Part shown: one piece after another, positions 23,382 to 32,000 of the stretch
Layout: each line of letters begins with the position of its first letter
How positions within the stretch are numbered: position 1 is the stretch's first letter
Translations under genes and position numbers: made by a program
DNA from: JAIWNK01 sp964453115
GTDB lineage: Bacteria > Chloroflexota > Anaerolineae > Anaerolineales > Anaerolineaceae
Assembly: GCA_964453115.1 (NCBI GenBank)
Contig: CAYVRT010000016.1
Span: 22,907 to 86,906, forward strand
Reading direction: 5' to 3'
Length of the DNA: 64,000 nucleotides
The notes under the pieces: model-generated
The model's input: the letters and a program-made list of their open reading frames with translations, nothing else
What the model was told of the DNA's origin: nothing
Databases searched by the model: none

Positions 23382-25201
23382 AAACCATCCTGCTCGCCCC
23401 GCTCGACCCGGTTCACGACAACGCCATCAAATTACTGAAACGCAAGTTAGAATCCGCTGGCTACCGCGCCCTGACCATGCCGCCCGGCGTTTCAGAAGAG
23501 GAAGTAATTGCCCTGGCGCTGCAAGAACACCCGGCTGCCATCCTGGTCAGCCGCACGCTGGGTTACAAAGTGGCCGAAACCCTCGGTCACCTGGTGGACC
23601 TGGCCGAGGCAGCCGGGCTGCGCCCGGCCACGCGCCTGGGCGTGGGTGGAATGGCACTCACCCAGGAAGTGGGCGCCGAGCTAGGCTTTGACGGTTGCTT
23701 TGTTGGCACGTTGGATATGGAAGCTGTGCTGGCCTTCATTGAAGGTCGCCCGCTGCCTTCCGTTGGCAGCAGCGCCGCTGCCGCTGCCGAAGTACGCCGC
23801 AAGCCAGACCTGACCGAGGGCTTCCATTACACCTTTCGCGATGAAAAAATTGCCCGCCTGCTGGATGCAATCACCGAGCAGCTGCTGAGCTGGGCCCAGA
23901 ACAAGCAATCGCCGGCGATTGAGCGCGCCCGCCTCCGGGCAGAACTATTGCGCGAAACCAACCCGGTCAGCCGCTCTGCCCTGCTGGAACGCTACCTCAG
24001 CTTCTGCGATGGCGAGATTCAGGCCTTTTACCGCCAGGGTCAGTTACCCGCCGGGGTGCGCCGTCTGGAAGCAGAAGAAATTGCCCGCGCCCCGCGGCGC
24101 CTTGAGCAGCCCCTGCCGCCTTTTCAATCCCTGCGTCACCCACAAAGCAAAACCCGTCCGCTTTTCTTTGCGCAATATGGCACGGGCTGCCCAATTATGG
24201 ATGCCGCCCACGTGCGCATTGCTGAGGCCTGGGGGATTGATGGCGTGCTGCACTTCGACCCCTCCTGGGGCGCACAGCGCGAGGGCCTGCTGGAAGGCCT
24301 GCTAACCCATGAACACGATGGCACCATCATCACCTTCGAGAACCTGCACTTCATCCGCAGCTTCATGCACCCATCCACGCTTTGGAATGTGCGCGGACAC
24401 CGTGGCCTGAACACACCCGAAACCCAGGTGCTTGCCCAGGCTGCTGGTGCCGACCTGCTCAAGATTAACATCCCTTATGGCAGCACAGGCGGCGGCACAG
24501 ACCCCGAACGCCTGGCCGTGGATGGCATCTATTCCGTTCGCCTGGCAGGCGAATTTGGCCTGCCGTTCGACATTCCAGGAAATGATGAATTAAGTGGCGT
24601 CCCGCCGCACAAGACCTTTGCCGGGTTGCTGGTGATGGTCATGCTCGGTCTCAAGCTCGGCGCCCGCCCCATCCCCAAGCCCCTGCTGTGCTATTCGCCC
24701 TATATGACGATTGAAGGGCTGATGGATGATAACTACGTGGATATGAACATCGCCAAGCTGAATGTCTGGCACGAGATTGTGGATGCGCCCATCTGGCCGG
24801 GCGAGCCGATTGGCTTCATGACCCATACGCCCGAACGAGTTCAAAGTGCGCTGACAACCGCCATCCATGCCGCCCTGGCAAGCAGTTGTGGCGCGGCCGC
24901 AGCAACGATTGCCTCCTCGGATGAGGCCTACTCAAAAGGCCCCATCTCCGGCCCGGCCCGGGTGGACACGCTGCGCGCAACCCGCGAGATGCTGCGCTTC
25001 TTTGGCTCAGCGGGCATTCAGCCCACACAGCGCGCCGCCGAATTGCAGGCGCAGCTGCACGAAGACATTACCGCCACGCTGCAAGCGATTGCCAAACGCG
25101 GCGATTTTGTCGCCGCCATCTATGAAGGGCTGCTCGGCACCCCAAGCGACGGCCTCTACCCCGGACGCACCGGGCGCGGCAGCATTCAAACGATTGGCTA
25201 A
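23378..25201 (+). CDS. Cobalamin-binding-fold plus TIM-barrel protein, possible B12-dependent mutase
   Basis: The 607-residue protein has an N-terminal Rossmann-like domain (1-130) resembling cobalamin-binding modules. The start ILLAPLDPVHDNAIKLL sits where DxHxxG is expected, but the Asp is one residue out of register and the final Gly is Ala. Then come VSRTLGYKV and GVGGMALTQEVGAELGFDG, the usual second landmarks. A long helical linker leads to a likely TIM barrel (about 260-520): QYGTGCPIMDAAH, LKINIPYGSTGGGTDPERL, FDIPGNDELSGVPPHKTFAG. This resembles glutamate-mutase and ornithine/lysine-aminomutase catalytic subunits, but with domain order reversed. True B12 use is uncertain. Translation is coupled to the gene before. 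Confidence 0.7.
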   Translation: MKTILLAPLDPVHDNAIKLLKRKLESAGYRALTMPPGVSEEEVIALALQEHPAAILVSRTLGYKVAETLGHLVDLAEAAGLRPATRLGVGGMALTQEVGAELGFDGCFVGTLDMEAVLAFIEGRPLPSVGSSAAAAAEVRRKPDLTEGFHYTFRDEKIARLLDAITEQLLSWAQNKQSPAIERARLRAELLRETNPVSRSALLERYLSFCDGEIQAFYRQGQLPAGVRRLEAEEIARAPRRLEQPLPPFQSLRHPQSKTRPLFFAQYGTGCPIMDAAHVRIAEAWGIDGVLHFDPSWGAQREGLLEGLLTHEHDGTIITFENLHFIRSFMHPSTLWNVRGHRGLNTPETQVLAQAAGADLLKINIPYGSTGGGTDPERLAVDGIYSVRLAGEFGLPFDIPGNDELSGVPPHKTFAGLLVMVMLGLKLGARPIPKPLLCYSPYMTIEGLMDDNYVDMNIAKLNVWHEIVDAPIWPGEPIGFMTHTPERVQSALTTAIHAALASSCGAAAATIASSDEAYSKGPISGPARVDTLRATREMLRFFGSAGIQPTQRAAELQAQLHEDITATLQAIAKRGDFVAAIYEGLLGTPSDGLYPGRTGRGSIQTIG

Positions 25202-25202
25202 G

Positions 25203-26225
25203 ATGCAAACGCTGGGCTTTGCCGGGGTTGCCAAAAACACGGGCAAAACAACCACCGCCCTGGCTGTGCTGCACCTGGCAGGGCAGGACGGACTGCGCCT
25301 CTGCCTGACCAGCATCGGCTATGATGGCGAAGAACGCGACCACGTCACCGGTCTGCCCAAGCCGCGCTATGCCCTGCCCGGCGGTTGCCTGGTTGCCAGT
25401 GCGCAACGCTGCCTGCAAGCCAGCCCAGCGGGGCTGCGCATTCTGCACACAACCGATATTCAAACCATCCTCGGCCCAATCCAAATTGCCGAGGTCATCC
25501 ATCCCGGCCTGGTGCTGATTGCCGGGCCAAACCAGCAAACGCAAATTGAAGCAGTGCTGGCCGAGTTTGCAGAGCGCGGCGGTCAGCTCGGCCTGCTGGA
25601 TGGAGCGCTCAACCGCCTGATGCCGCTGGCGGCTGCCGACGGGCTGTTAATCAGCACTGGGGCAGCCTTTGATGAAGACCCAACCCGCCTGCTGGAACAC
25701 GCCGCCGCATTCACAGCCCTCTTCCGCCTGCCCACCCTGGCTGAAAAGCGGCCTGTCAGCCTGCCGCATGGCAGCCTGCTGGGTGCCGAACAGGCCGCAC
25801 AGCTTGGGCAACAGTTGCGCTCCGGGCTGGATTGGGTCAGTTTGCCCAGCGCCGCTGCACCGCAGCACTGCCTCAACGCTGCCCGTCAGGCAACCCGCCC
25901 GGTCACATGGTGCTTTGGCAACCCCCTGCGCATGATGGCCGCCGGAGACCCGCGCGATTGGCAGGCATTCATTAACCTGGTGCAAAACGCTCAGGGCGGA
26001 CGGGTGGGCGTTGCACAGCCGATCCCGTTGTATGCCCTGACGATCAACCCTTTCTACCCGCGTTACCTGGCGGCAGCCGGGCGTTACGAACCGGCCTACC
26101 TGCCCGCCGCCAACCTGTTGGCACAGGCCCAGGCTGCCCTGCCACAGCTGCCCATCCTGGATTTGCAGCTCCAGGGCGCCGAAGCACTGCGACCCTGGTT
26201 ACCCTTTTTGAGGAAAGTGAAATGA
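25203..26225 (+). CDS. P-loop NTPase (SIMIBI-like), possible mutase-associated chaperone
   Basis: The real start is the ATG at 25203, one base after the previous stop; an earlier in-frame ATG lies inside the upstream gene and is rejected. The 340-residue product begins MQTLGFAGVAKNTGKTTTA, a P-loop of the MobB/CooC/dethiobiotin-synthetase style (GVAKNTGKTT). It is followed by LCLTSIGYDGEERDHVTGLPKPRY and LLDGALNRLMPLAAADGLLIST. The context beside a possible B12 enzyme suggests a reactivation or loading factor, by analogy with MutL-like and MeaB-like helpers. That is inference; the protein is neither of those families by sequence. Confidence 0.7.
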   Translation: MQTLGFAGVAKNTGKTTTALAVLHLAGQDGLRLCLTSIGYDGEERDHVTGLPKPRYALPGGCLVASAQRCLQASPAGLRILHTTDIQTILGPIQIAEVIHPGLVLIAGPNQQTQIEAVLAEFAERGGQLGLLDGALNRLMPLAAADGLLISTGAAFDEDPTRLLEHAAAFTALFRLPTLAEKRPVSLPHGSLLGAEQAAQLGQQLRSGLDWVSLPSAAAPQHCLNAARQATRPVTWCFGNPLRMMAAGDPRDWQAFINLVQNAQGGRVGVAQPIPLYALTINPFYPRYLAAAGRYEPAYLPAANLLAQAQAALPQLPILDLQLQGAEALRPWLPFLRKVK

Positions 26226-26662
26226 CCGACCCCTATCAAAACCAACTTTTGAACACAGGCAGTCCATGCGCAGCCCATCTCCCCGTCCCGGCCCGGCTGG
26301 TGTGCATCCTCCATGCACGCGCCGAGGCACGCGGCCTGAGCCTGGCGCCCTTCCCCTCACGGGCTGTCCTGAAACACGAAGTGCATGAGCTGATTCTGAC
26401 CGCCGAAGCCGCCGCCCCCGGTCAAACCGTCAACCGCATTGCCTACCTGGCCTTCTTTGAGGTGCTGGAAAGCGGCATTCTCTGGGCAGGCGATACCATC
26501 CGCCTCGGCGAGCAAGTGCTGGGGCAGCTGGCTGGCTATGACATGACGCACATGCCCAATCACATGAACATCATTTTGCGCAGCAGCGAACCACTCCAAA
26601 CCGGCCTGGAACTGGGGCTGGAACTGGGGCAGTTGCTGCGCTTTGAACACACCCAAGCCTGA
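26222..26662 (+). CDS. Hypothetical operon protein, possibly a small subunit
   Basis: The 146-residue protein has no signal peptide. Its central part HEVHELILTAEAAAPGQTVNRIAYLAFFEVL and the end AGDTIRLGEQVLGQLAGYD then MTHMPNHMNIIL look like a beta-barrel or hotdog-like core with a conserved basic tail. It is coupled to the P-loop gene by an ATGA overlap. I do not recognise it. Its place suggests it helps the dehydrogenase or mutase step. Confidence 0.65.
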   Translation: MTDPYQNQLLNTGSPCAAHLPVPARLVCILHARAEARGLSLAPFPSRAVLKHEVHELILTAEAAAPGQTVNRIAYLAFFEVLESGILWAGDTIRLGEQVLGQLAGYDMTHMPNHMNIILRSSEPLQTGLELGLELGQLLRFEHTQA

Positions 26663-26673
26663 GGAGACCTGCG

Positions 26674-27579
26674 ATGACCATTCAAGTTGCTGTTTTGGGC
26701 TGCGGGCATATCGGCCACTATGCCGCCCGCGCCGTCCATCTGGCCGATGATATGAACCTGGTGGGTATCATTGAACTGCCCGAACGGATTGCTGCGGCAC
26801 AGGCCGAGCTACCCGGCATGCCATTTGCCACCCGGCTGGAAGATCTGCCCACCCGCCCGGATGTTGCCATTCTGTGCGTGCCAACCCGCGCCGTGCAAGC
26901 CCTGGCCCCCGGCCTGCTGACACAAGGCATTCACACCGTGGATTGCTTCGACATGCACGGCGAGCCATTTCTACAGCTCAAGGCTGCCTGCGAAGGGCCG
27001 GCACAGCAACATGGTGCAGTTGCCATCCTGGGCGCCGGCGTAGACCCCGGCATCAGCACCCTCGTCCGCGCCCTGTTTGAAATTTGGGCGCCAACCGGTT
27101 TGACCTACGTCACCTATGGCCCTGGGATGAGCATGGGGCATACCGTTGCCGCCAAATCGTACCCCGGCGTGCGCGATGCCCTCTCCATCACCCGCCCTGG
27201 CGACCCCGGTTGCCATAAGCGCGACCTGTATCTGGAACTGCAACCCGGCGCCGATTTTGAGCAGGTCAAGGCACAAATTCTGGCCGATTCTTACTTCTGC
27301 CACGATGATGTGCGCGTCTTTGCGGTTGACGACGTGACCCCGCTGGTTGATATGGGCCATGCCATTCACATCTGGCGCAAGGGTGGCGCAAGCGGCGTGG
27401 ATAATCAGCTGCTCGACTTCCAAACCACCTTCCACAACCCGGCCTCCACTGCCCAGGTGATGGTTGCGGCAGCGCGCGCCTGCACTCGCCTTCCAGCCGG
27501 AGTCCACACCCTGCTGGAAGTGCCGCTCTATGCCTTTTTACCCCAATCGCTGAACGAGTTAATGAAACGCCTGGTATGA
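26674..27579 (+). CDS. meso-Diaminopimelate-dehydrogenase-like oxidoreductase
   Basis: The 301-residue protein has an NAD(P) fold VAVLGCGHIGHYAARA (about 5-20). The body of the diaminopimelate dehydrogenase family follows, with FDMHGEPF, ILGAGVDPGISTLVRALFE, TYGPGMSMGHTVAAK and the C-terminal core. True Ddh is about 320 residues and reductively aminates tetrahydrodipicolinate. 2,4-diaminopentanoate dehydrogenases of amino-acid fermenters are related. The neighbouring racemase-like and cobalamin-like genes favour a catabolic diamino-acid dehydrogenase over cell-wall synthesis. That is inference. Confidence 0.8.
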   Translation: MTIQVAVLGCGHIGHYAARAVHLADDMNLVGIIELPERIAAAQAELPGMPFATRLEDLPTRPDVAILCVPTRAVQALAPGLLTQGIHTVDCFDMHGEPFLQLKAACEGPAQQHGAVAILGAGVDPGISTLVRALFEIWAPTGLTYVTYGPGMSMGHTVAAKSYPGVRDALSITRPGDPGCHKRDLYLELQPGADFEQVKAQILADSYFCHDDVRVFAVDDVTPLVDMGHAIHIWRKGGASGVDNQLLDFQTTFHNPASTAQVMVAAARACTRLPAGVHTLLEVPLYAFLPQSLNELMKRLV

Positions 27580-28691
27580 ATCGTTTTCAGCACCCGCACC
27601 CCACCTGGGTTGAAGTTGACCTGAGCGCCATTGCCCACAACACGCGGCAGCTACGTCAGGTCACAGGCACCGACATCATGGCCGTGGTAAAGGCTGAGGG
27701 CTATGGGCATGGCATGATCCCGGTTGCGCACACGGCACTGGAAAACGGGGCCACCTGGCTGGGCGTGGCGCGCCTGTCCGAAGCACGCGCACTGCGCACC
27801 GCCCGCATTGCCGCACCCACGCTGGTGTTTGGGCTGCTCACGCCCGAAGAAGTGGATGAGGCAATTGCCAACGACATCTCCGTCACACTGCACAGCTTTG
27901 AGTCAGCCGAATGGCTGGCCGAGCGCGCCGCTGCCCTGGGCCGCCCCGTCCATGCCCACCTGAAGGTGGATAGCGGCATGGGGCGGCTGGGCGTGCTGCC
28001 CGAGCAGGCACTCGCCCTGGCCCAACGCGCCACTGCCTCCGGGCGCATCCTGCTGGAAGGGCTGTACAGTCACCTGGCCGAAGTAGATGATGACCCACAA
28101 GCCGCCCTGACTGCACAGCAGGTGCAACGCTTTCTCGATGCGCTGCACAGCCTGCAAAGCGCCGGGCTACGCCCGCCCTGGGTGCACCTGGCAAATTCTG
28201 CCGCCGCCTATGCCTTGCCAGCGGCACGCTTCGACATGGTACGCGCCGGTTCAGCCATTGTTGGGCTGCGCCCCTTCTATTACGCCCCCTTCCCGGCTGA
28301 GATGCGCCGCTCGCTCAGCTGGCACGCCCAGCTGGCAGATTGCAAACGCCTACCGGCTGGCTGGAACGTCAGTTATGGGCAGGAATATCGGGCCAACGGT
28401 GATGAATGGATAGGCATCATCCCCGTTGGCTATGGCGATGGCCTGCGGCGGCAGAGCGGCAATCAGGTGCTGATTGGCGGTCAGCGCGCCCCGGTTGTTG
28501 GGCGGGTGTGCATTGATCAATGCATGGTGCGCCTGCCACAGTACACACCGCCCGGCAGCCTGGTGACAATCGTGGGCCGTCAGGGCAAAGAGGCCATCTA
28601 CGTTGAAGAACTGGTACAACGTTGGAACAGCTCCGAGGCCGGTGTGACAGCAGGAATTGCTGCCCGAGTGCCGCGCTGTTATGGAACATGA
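27576..28691 (+). CDS. Alanine-racemase-family PLP enzyme
   Basis: The 371-residue protein shows the fold-type III layout: WVEVDLSAIAHNTRQL, the Schiff-base Lys39 in AVVKAEGYGHG, LKVDSGMGRLG, and VHLANSAA. The C-terminal barrel contains IIPVGYGDGLRR and VGRVCIDQCMVRLP. The catalytic Tyr of alanine racemase lies in NVSYGQEYRA-type context. Full length for alr. Its coupling to the operon by ATGA overlap, rather than a housekeeping context, suggests racemisation of the pathway substrate, for example ornithine or lysine, although housekeeping alanine racemase remains possible. Confidence 0.88.
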   Translation: MNRFQHPHPTWVEVDLSAIAHNTRQLRQVTGTDIMAVVKAEGYGHGMIPVAHTALENGATWLGVARLSEARALRTARIAAPTLVFGLLTPEEVDEAIANDISVTLHSFESAEWLAERAAALGRPVHAHLKVDSGMGRLGVLPEQALALAQRATASGRILLEGLYSHLAEVDDDPQAALTAQQVQRFLDALHSLQSAGLRPPWVHLANSAAAYALPAARFDMVRAGSAIVGLRPFYYAPFPAEMRRSLSWHAQLADCKRLPAGWNVSYGQEYRANGDEWIGIIPVGYGDGLRRQSGNQVLIGGQRAPVVGRVCIDQCMVRLPQYTPPGSLVTIVGRQGKEAIYVEELVQRWNSSEAGVTAGIAARVPRCYGT

Positions 28692-28707
28692 AAGCGCGGC
28701 CCAGAAT

Positions 28708-29127
28708 TTAGAGGACGGCAGCCACCAGGAAGAAAACAATAAAAACCAAAATCATTATTCCCAAAACTGTGGAATAGTTTTGGGGCGTCACCTGATTGTT
28801 CTTCGCCATTTTTCGGATGAGCGGAAACAAGCGCCAGTAGAATGATGCGGTTGCGACTGCCAACGCAAACAGGCTCAGGCGTTGCAATGCAAGGTCAGCA
28901 AAGAAAACGATCAACACCAGCAGCAGCAGGAAGATCAACTTTGCTCCAGCAACCCAATTGACCAGGTATTTTACAAACTCGTGAATTTCGGGGTGCTGTT
29001 TTGATTTTTCCCAGGCCGTGAAAACGCCAACTGCATTGGCATACCTGGACCCCGGGGCAAAATACATTGCCAAAACGTTAGAAAACTCCAGAAATACAAA
29101 CGCCAGCAGGACAATTTTCACAAACAT
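28708..29127 (-). CDS. Small four-helix membrane protein
   Basis: The 139-residue protein starts at the ATG at 29127 (aggagttgacc before it). It has hydrophobic segments at about 3-22, 55-82 (LIFLLLLVLIVFFADL), 85-100 and 115-138, with charged loops. An upstream in-frame extension to 29277 lacks a ribosome site. No family is recognised. It follows the phytoene-desaturase-like gene in the AT-richer block and converges with the alr-like gene. Confidence 0.7.
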   Translation of the reverse strand: MFVKIVLLAFVFLEFSNVLAMYFAPGSRYANAVGVFTAWEKSKQHPEIHEFVKYLVNWVAGAKLIFLLLLVLIVFFADLALQRLSLFALAVATASFYWRLFPLIRKMAKNNQVTPQNYSTVLGIMILVFIVFFLVAAVL

Positions 29128-29186
29128 ATGGTCAACTCCTGAATGAATATTTTGGCGCACTGTTAAACAGCAGCCAGGTACTGTTT

Positions 29187-30788
29187 CTATCTGTTCTTGA
29201 ACTTTTTCATCATATCTTGTACAGCATACCAGCCAGTTAGCATGGCAATCGGAACACCGGCCGGGGAATAGGCCCACTGCCCTGCCTGATACACATTCGG
29301 GATGGGCGTCATAACAGACCGGGGAATATTTTTCAGTTGATTGACGACAGGAGGGGCTGCTTCAAATGACCATCCAGTAATCGCCCCTTCAGAACTTCCC
29401 GCAATCTCATGGATTGTCAAAGGAGAAGAAGAAAACTTAAAAAGGACATCCTGATCCATTCCCTTATAAATTGTGTCAGAAAAAATGGCAATGATCTGGT
29501 TTTCAATCGTTTCCTTGAACTCTTCATACCAACCGGCTTTTTGCACTTTTGCCACCAGGTCATAATCGAACAAAAGACTGATCATGATCCCTGTTTGTCC
29601 TTCAGGCGCCAGGTGAGGATCGCGCAAAGCGGGAATGGAAACTTCAAAGGTGTTGAATTGCAGATATTTTTCCAGCCAGGCAAGGACTTCAGCTTTGGAA
29701 GTTTTCTCAAAATTTTCTAACAGGTGCAGTCTTTCCTGTTTGTTTCGCTCTCCCAGGCCTTGGCGGGATGGGGTATAGAAGAGATGCGCCCCACCATTCT
29801 CCTGAAAATACGAAGGGGCGCGGTTTACAGCAATGTACATAATGAAAACCGATTCAGCCCCTTTTGAAGCCAGAACACGCTGCGTCTCTCGCTCAATTTT
29901 GCGGGTCGTTTGTGGGCCGAGACGCACCAAATTGAGAGAACGATAGAGCGTTTTCAGGTCAGCCGCCCAGATCAATTGATCATATGGATATCTACCGCCT
30001 TCGGAATCAACAACCTCCGAAGCGGAAGGGATCACTTCAACAATCTGCTTGTTGAGCTGAATTTTGCCACCGCAATTGCAGATTTTTTCTCTTAAGAGGC
30101 TTTCTAAAACTCCCGTTCCACCAACCGGGTAGAAATAATCAAGGTAGACATAGAAATATCCCAGGGCAAAATAGGAGGGTGTGTTACGGAAAAAATGCTG
30201 GATCAAAACATCAATTAAAGACTGGTTTTTGGATAGCCTTTGCACAAATTCTTCCATTGGCGTGTTGAACTGATCGAACTTGCGCAAGGCGTGCAAAAAC
30301 TTAAAAGTCCAGGGGAGCAGTTTTCGAAGCACAAAACTTCTGTCGCTCAACACATTTCCAAAATTGGGGTTGTCAAACTCATACAGCACCTGGTTATAGC
30401 CCGATAACTCACGCATCAATCGAATGATTTTTTCAATATCCGCCTGGCTTTCAGGATACAGGGATTGCAAAATCTGTTGATACTTCTGTAAGTCGGACAT
30501 CGAATTTACCTGGAAAAGCTGGTCTTCGATGCCAATTGAAATCCTATTCTCTAAAAAGCGCCCCTCAATTCCCAGGTCTTTCAACATCGGCCTTACAATT
30601 CCAGAATTCACAAACGCCCTCGGGCCAGAATCGAAGAAAAATCCCTTCTTCTCAAACGTACTTAATAACCCTCCGGTTCGATCGTTTTTATCGAGGAGCA
30701 GCACGTCAAAATTTTCGCGGCTTAAATAGGCAGCGGCGGTTAACCCTGCCATTCCAGCCCCAACGATAACGACTTTTTTATTGCGCAT
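29187..30788 (-). CDS. Phytoene-desaturase/carotenoid-isomerase-like FAD oxidoreductase
   Basis: The 533-residue flavoprotein has the N-terminal FAD motif VVIVGAGMAGLTAAAYLS, then DKNDRTGGLLSTFEKKGFFFDSGP. A C-terminal FAD-binding end with VYQAGQWAYSPAGVPIAMLTGWYA is also present. This is the CrtI/CrtN/CrtISO superfamily. Its substrate is not known, and no other carotenoid genes adjoin it. It overlaps the start region of the SDR gene by 11 bases and belongs to the same low-G+C unit. Confidence 0.85.
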   Translation of the reverse strand: MRNKKVVIVGAGMAGLTAAAYLSRENFDVLLLDKNDRTGGLLSTFEKKGFFFDSGPRAFVNSGIVRPMLKDLGIEGRFLENRISIGIEDQLFQVNSMSDLQKYQQILQSLYPESQADIEKIIRLMRELSGYNQVLYEFDNPNFGNVLSDRSFVLRKLLPWTFKFLHALRKFDQFNTPMEEFVQRLSKNQSLIDVLIQHFFRNTPSYFALGYFYVYLDYFYPVGGTGVLESLLREKICNCGGKIQLNKQIVEVIPSASEVVDSEGGRYPYDQLIWAADLKTLYRSLNLVRLGPQTTRKIERETQRVLASKGAESVFIMYIAVNRAPSYFQENGGAHLFYTPSRQGLGERNKQERLHLLENFEKTSKAEVLAWLEKYLQFNTFEVSIPALRDPHLAPEGQTGIMISLLFDYDLVAKVQKAGWYEEFKETIENQIIAIFSDTIYKGMDQDVLFKFSSSPLTIHEIAGSSEGAITGWSFEAAPPVVNQLKNIPRSVMTPIPNVYQAGQWAYSPAGVPIAMLTGWYAVQDMMKKFKNR

Positions 30789-31722
30789 TCAGACCTCCCA
30801 ATTGAAGACTGATCTTCCACAGCGTTTCAGCCGCTTCTTTGTCCAAAGCTGGAGGAGCGGGATCCTCGACAGTTGTGAGGTTAAAAAAGCGGCCCGATAC
30901 GGTTTGCAGTTCGGGAGAAACCCCCAGGTAATACAGCGCTTCGGCAGAAACATCAGCCGGCCTGGCTGTGTCATCCACCAAGATGCGTTTCAAGAACTTA
31001 TATAATTTTCCGTTGCTTTGCCCGCTATTGGTTTTTACGTTTCCGGGATGCATGGCATTGATTGTAATGCCAGTGCCTTGAAAATATTCACTGAACTTGA
31101 TCATCGAAAGCAATTGTGCCATCTTGGCGGCGCCATAGCTTTTAAGGCCTGAATAGCGATGTGCGTTCCACGAGAGGTCATCCAAATGTAACCCCCAGAC
31201 AGCGAACCGGTGCGCCTCGGAATTTACAAATAGCACACGCCCGCTACTTTGGCTTTTCAGTTTTTCTCGAAGGGCATAGTTGAGCAAAAAAGTGCTGAGA
31301 TAGTTGACCTGAAAAACCATCTCAAGGTTATCTTCCGTGAGCGTTTTATGGGTAAGGTAGACACCGGCATTATGGATGAGGACATCAATATCTCGGTCTA
31401 GAAGGGATAATTGCCTGGCCAATGCGCGGACTTCCGCCAACCTGGAAAAATCTGCAATTTGATAAGTGCATTGGATGTGAAACTCGCTTTGCAGGTCCGC
31501 ACATAACACCTTGGTTTTCTTTTCGTCGCGATTGATCAATAACAGGTCTGCTCCGTGAGCAGCATACTTTCGTGCTGTTGCATACCCAATTCCTGAAGTT
31601 GCGCCCGTAATCAGCACAAGACGATGATGACAATCATCTGTGCATATTTTGGGGGCCGATTGCAAGTTGCGAACCATCGCAAATATATTCGACCATTGAT
31701 ATTGTTGCAGGTAATTTGTCAC
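30778..31722 (-). CDS. Short-chain dehydrogenase/reductase (retinol-dehydrogenase-like)
   Basis: The product is an SDR with cofactor motif LITGATSGIGYATARKY, the NAG motif LIHNAGVYL, the catalytic Ser/Tyr/Lys in VNSEAHRF and YGAAKMAQLL, and PG in NAMHPGNVKTN. The tail is typical of retinol-dehydrogenase-like SDRs. The GTG at 31722 (VTNYLQQYQ) is chosen because ggagg lies four bases before it, giving 314 residues. A TTG start at 31800 would extend the frame across the likely promoter. It is the first gene of the three-gene low-G+C unit. Confidence 0.8.
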   Translation of the reverse strand: MTNYLQQYQWSNIFAMVRNLQSAPKICTDDCHHRLVLITGATSGIGYATARKYAAHGADLLLINRDEKKTKVLCADLQSEFHIQCTYQIADFSRLAEVRALARQLSLLDRDIDVLIHNAGVYLTHKTLTEDNLEMVFQVNYLSTFLLNYALREKLKSQSSGRVLFVNSEAHRFAVWGLHLDDLSWNAHRYSGLKSYGAAKMAQLLSMIKFSEYFQGTGITINAMHPGNVKTNSGQSNGKLYKFLKRILVDDTARPADVSAEALYYLGVSPELQTVSGRFFNLTTVEDPAPPALDKEAAETLWKISLQLGGLNAQ

Positions 31723-31802
31723 ACTGCCTCCATAATTCTGATGCACTGACAGGATAATTTCCTCTTGATGGATGGAGGTATTCCCCAAAAAGAAGCGCAA
31801 TG

Positions 31803-31808
31803 ATTATA
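31803..31808 (-). promoter_or_regulatory. -10 box for the SDR operon
   Basis: TATAAT on the minus strand, preceded by GGGG. The -35 region (CTTAAA at 17 bases) is weak. Its position supports the GTG start at 31722. Confidence 0.4.
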
Positions 31809-31931
31809 CCCCACGTCCGGAAAAATTTAAGGAAATTGAGTTCAGGAGAAAACTGAAAACGTTGTACGGGAGAAAACCTCACCTTGTTTTTGAAAATATC
31901 CAAAGTTTTTTGTGAGCGCCAAAACAGGCCC

Positions 31932-31960
31932 TTGACTTCAGGAGCGGAAAACGCTATTAT
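31932..31960 (+). promoter_or_regulatory. Promoter of the AbiLi/RloA-like gene
   Basis: TTGACT (31932-31937), a 17-base spacer and TATTAT (31955-31960). The ATG is about 40 bases downstream, after an A/T-rich leader. Confidence 0.65.
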
Positions 31961-32000
31961 AAAACCGTAATTTTCGTTTTTTTCACAAAAAAGGCACGTT

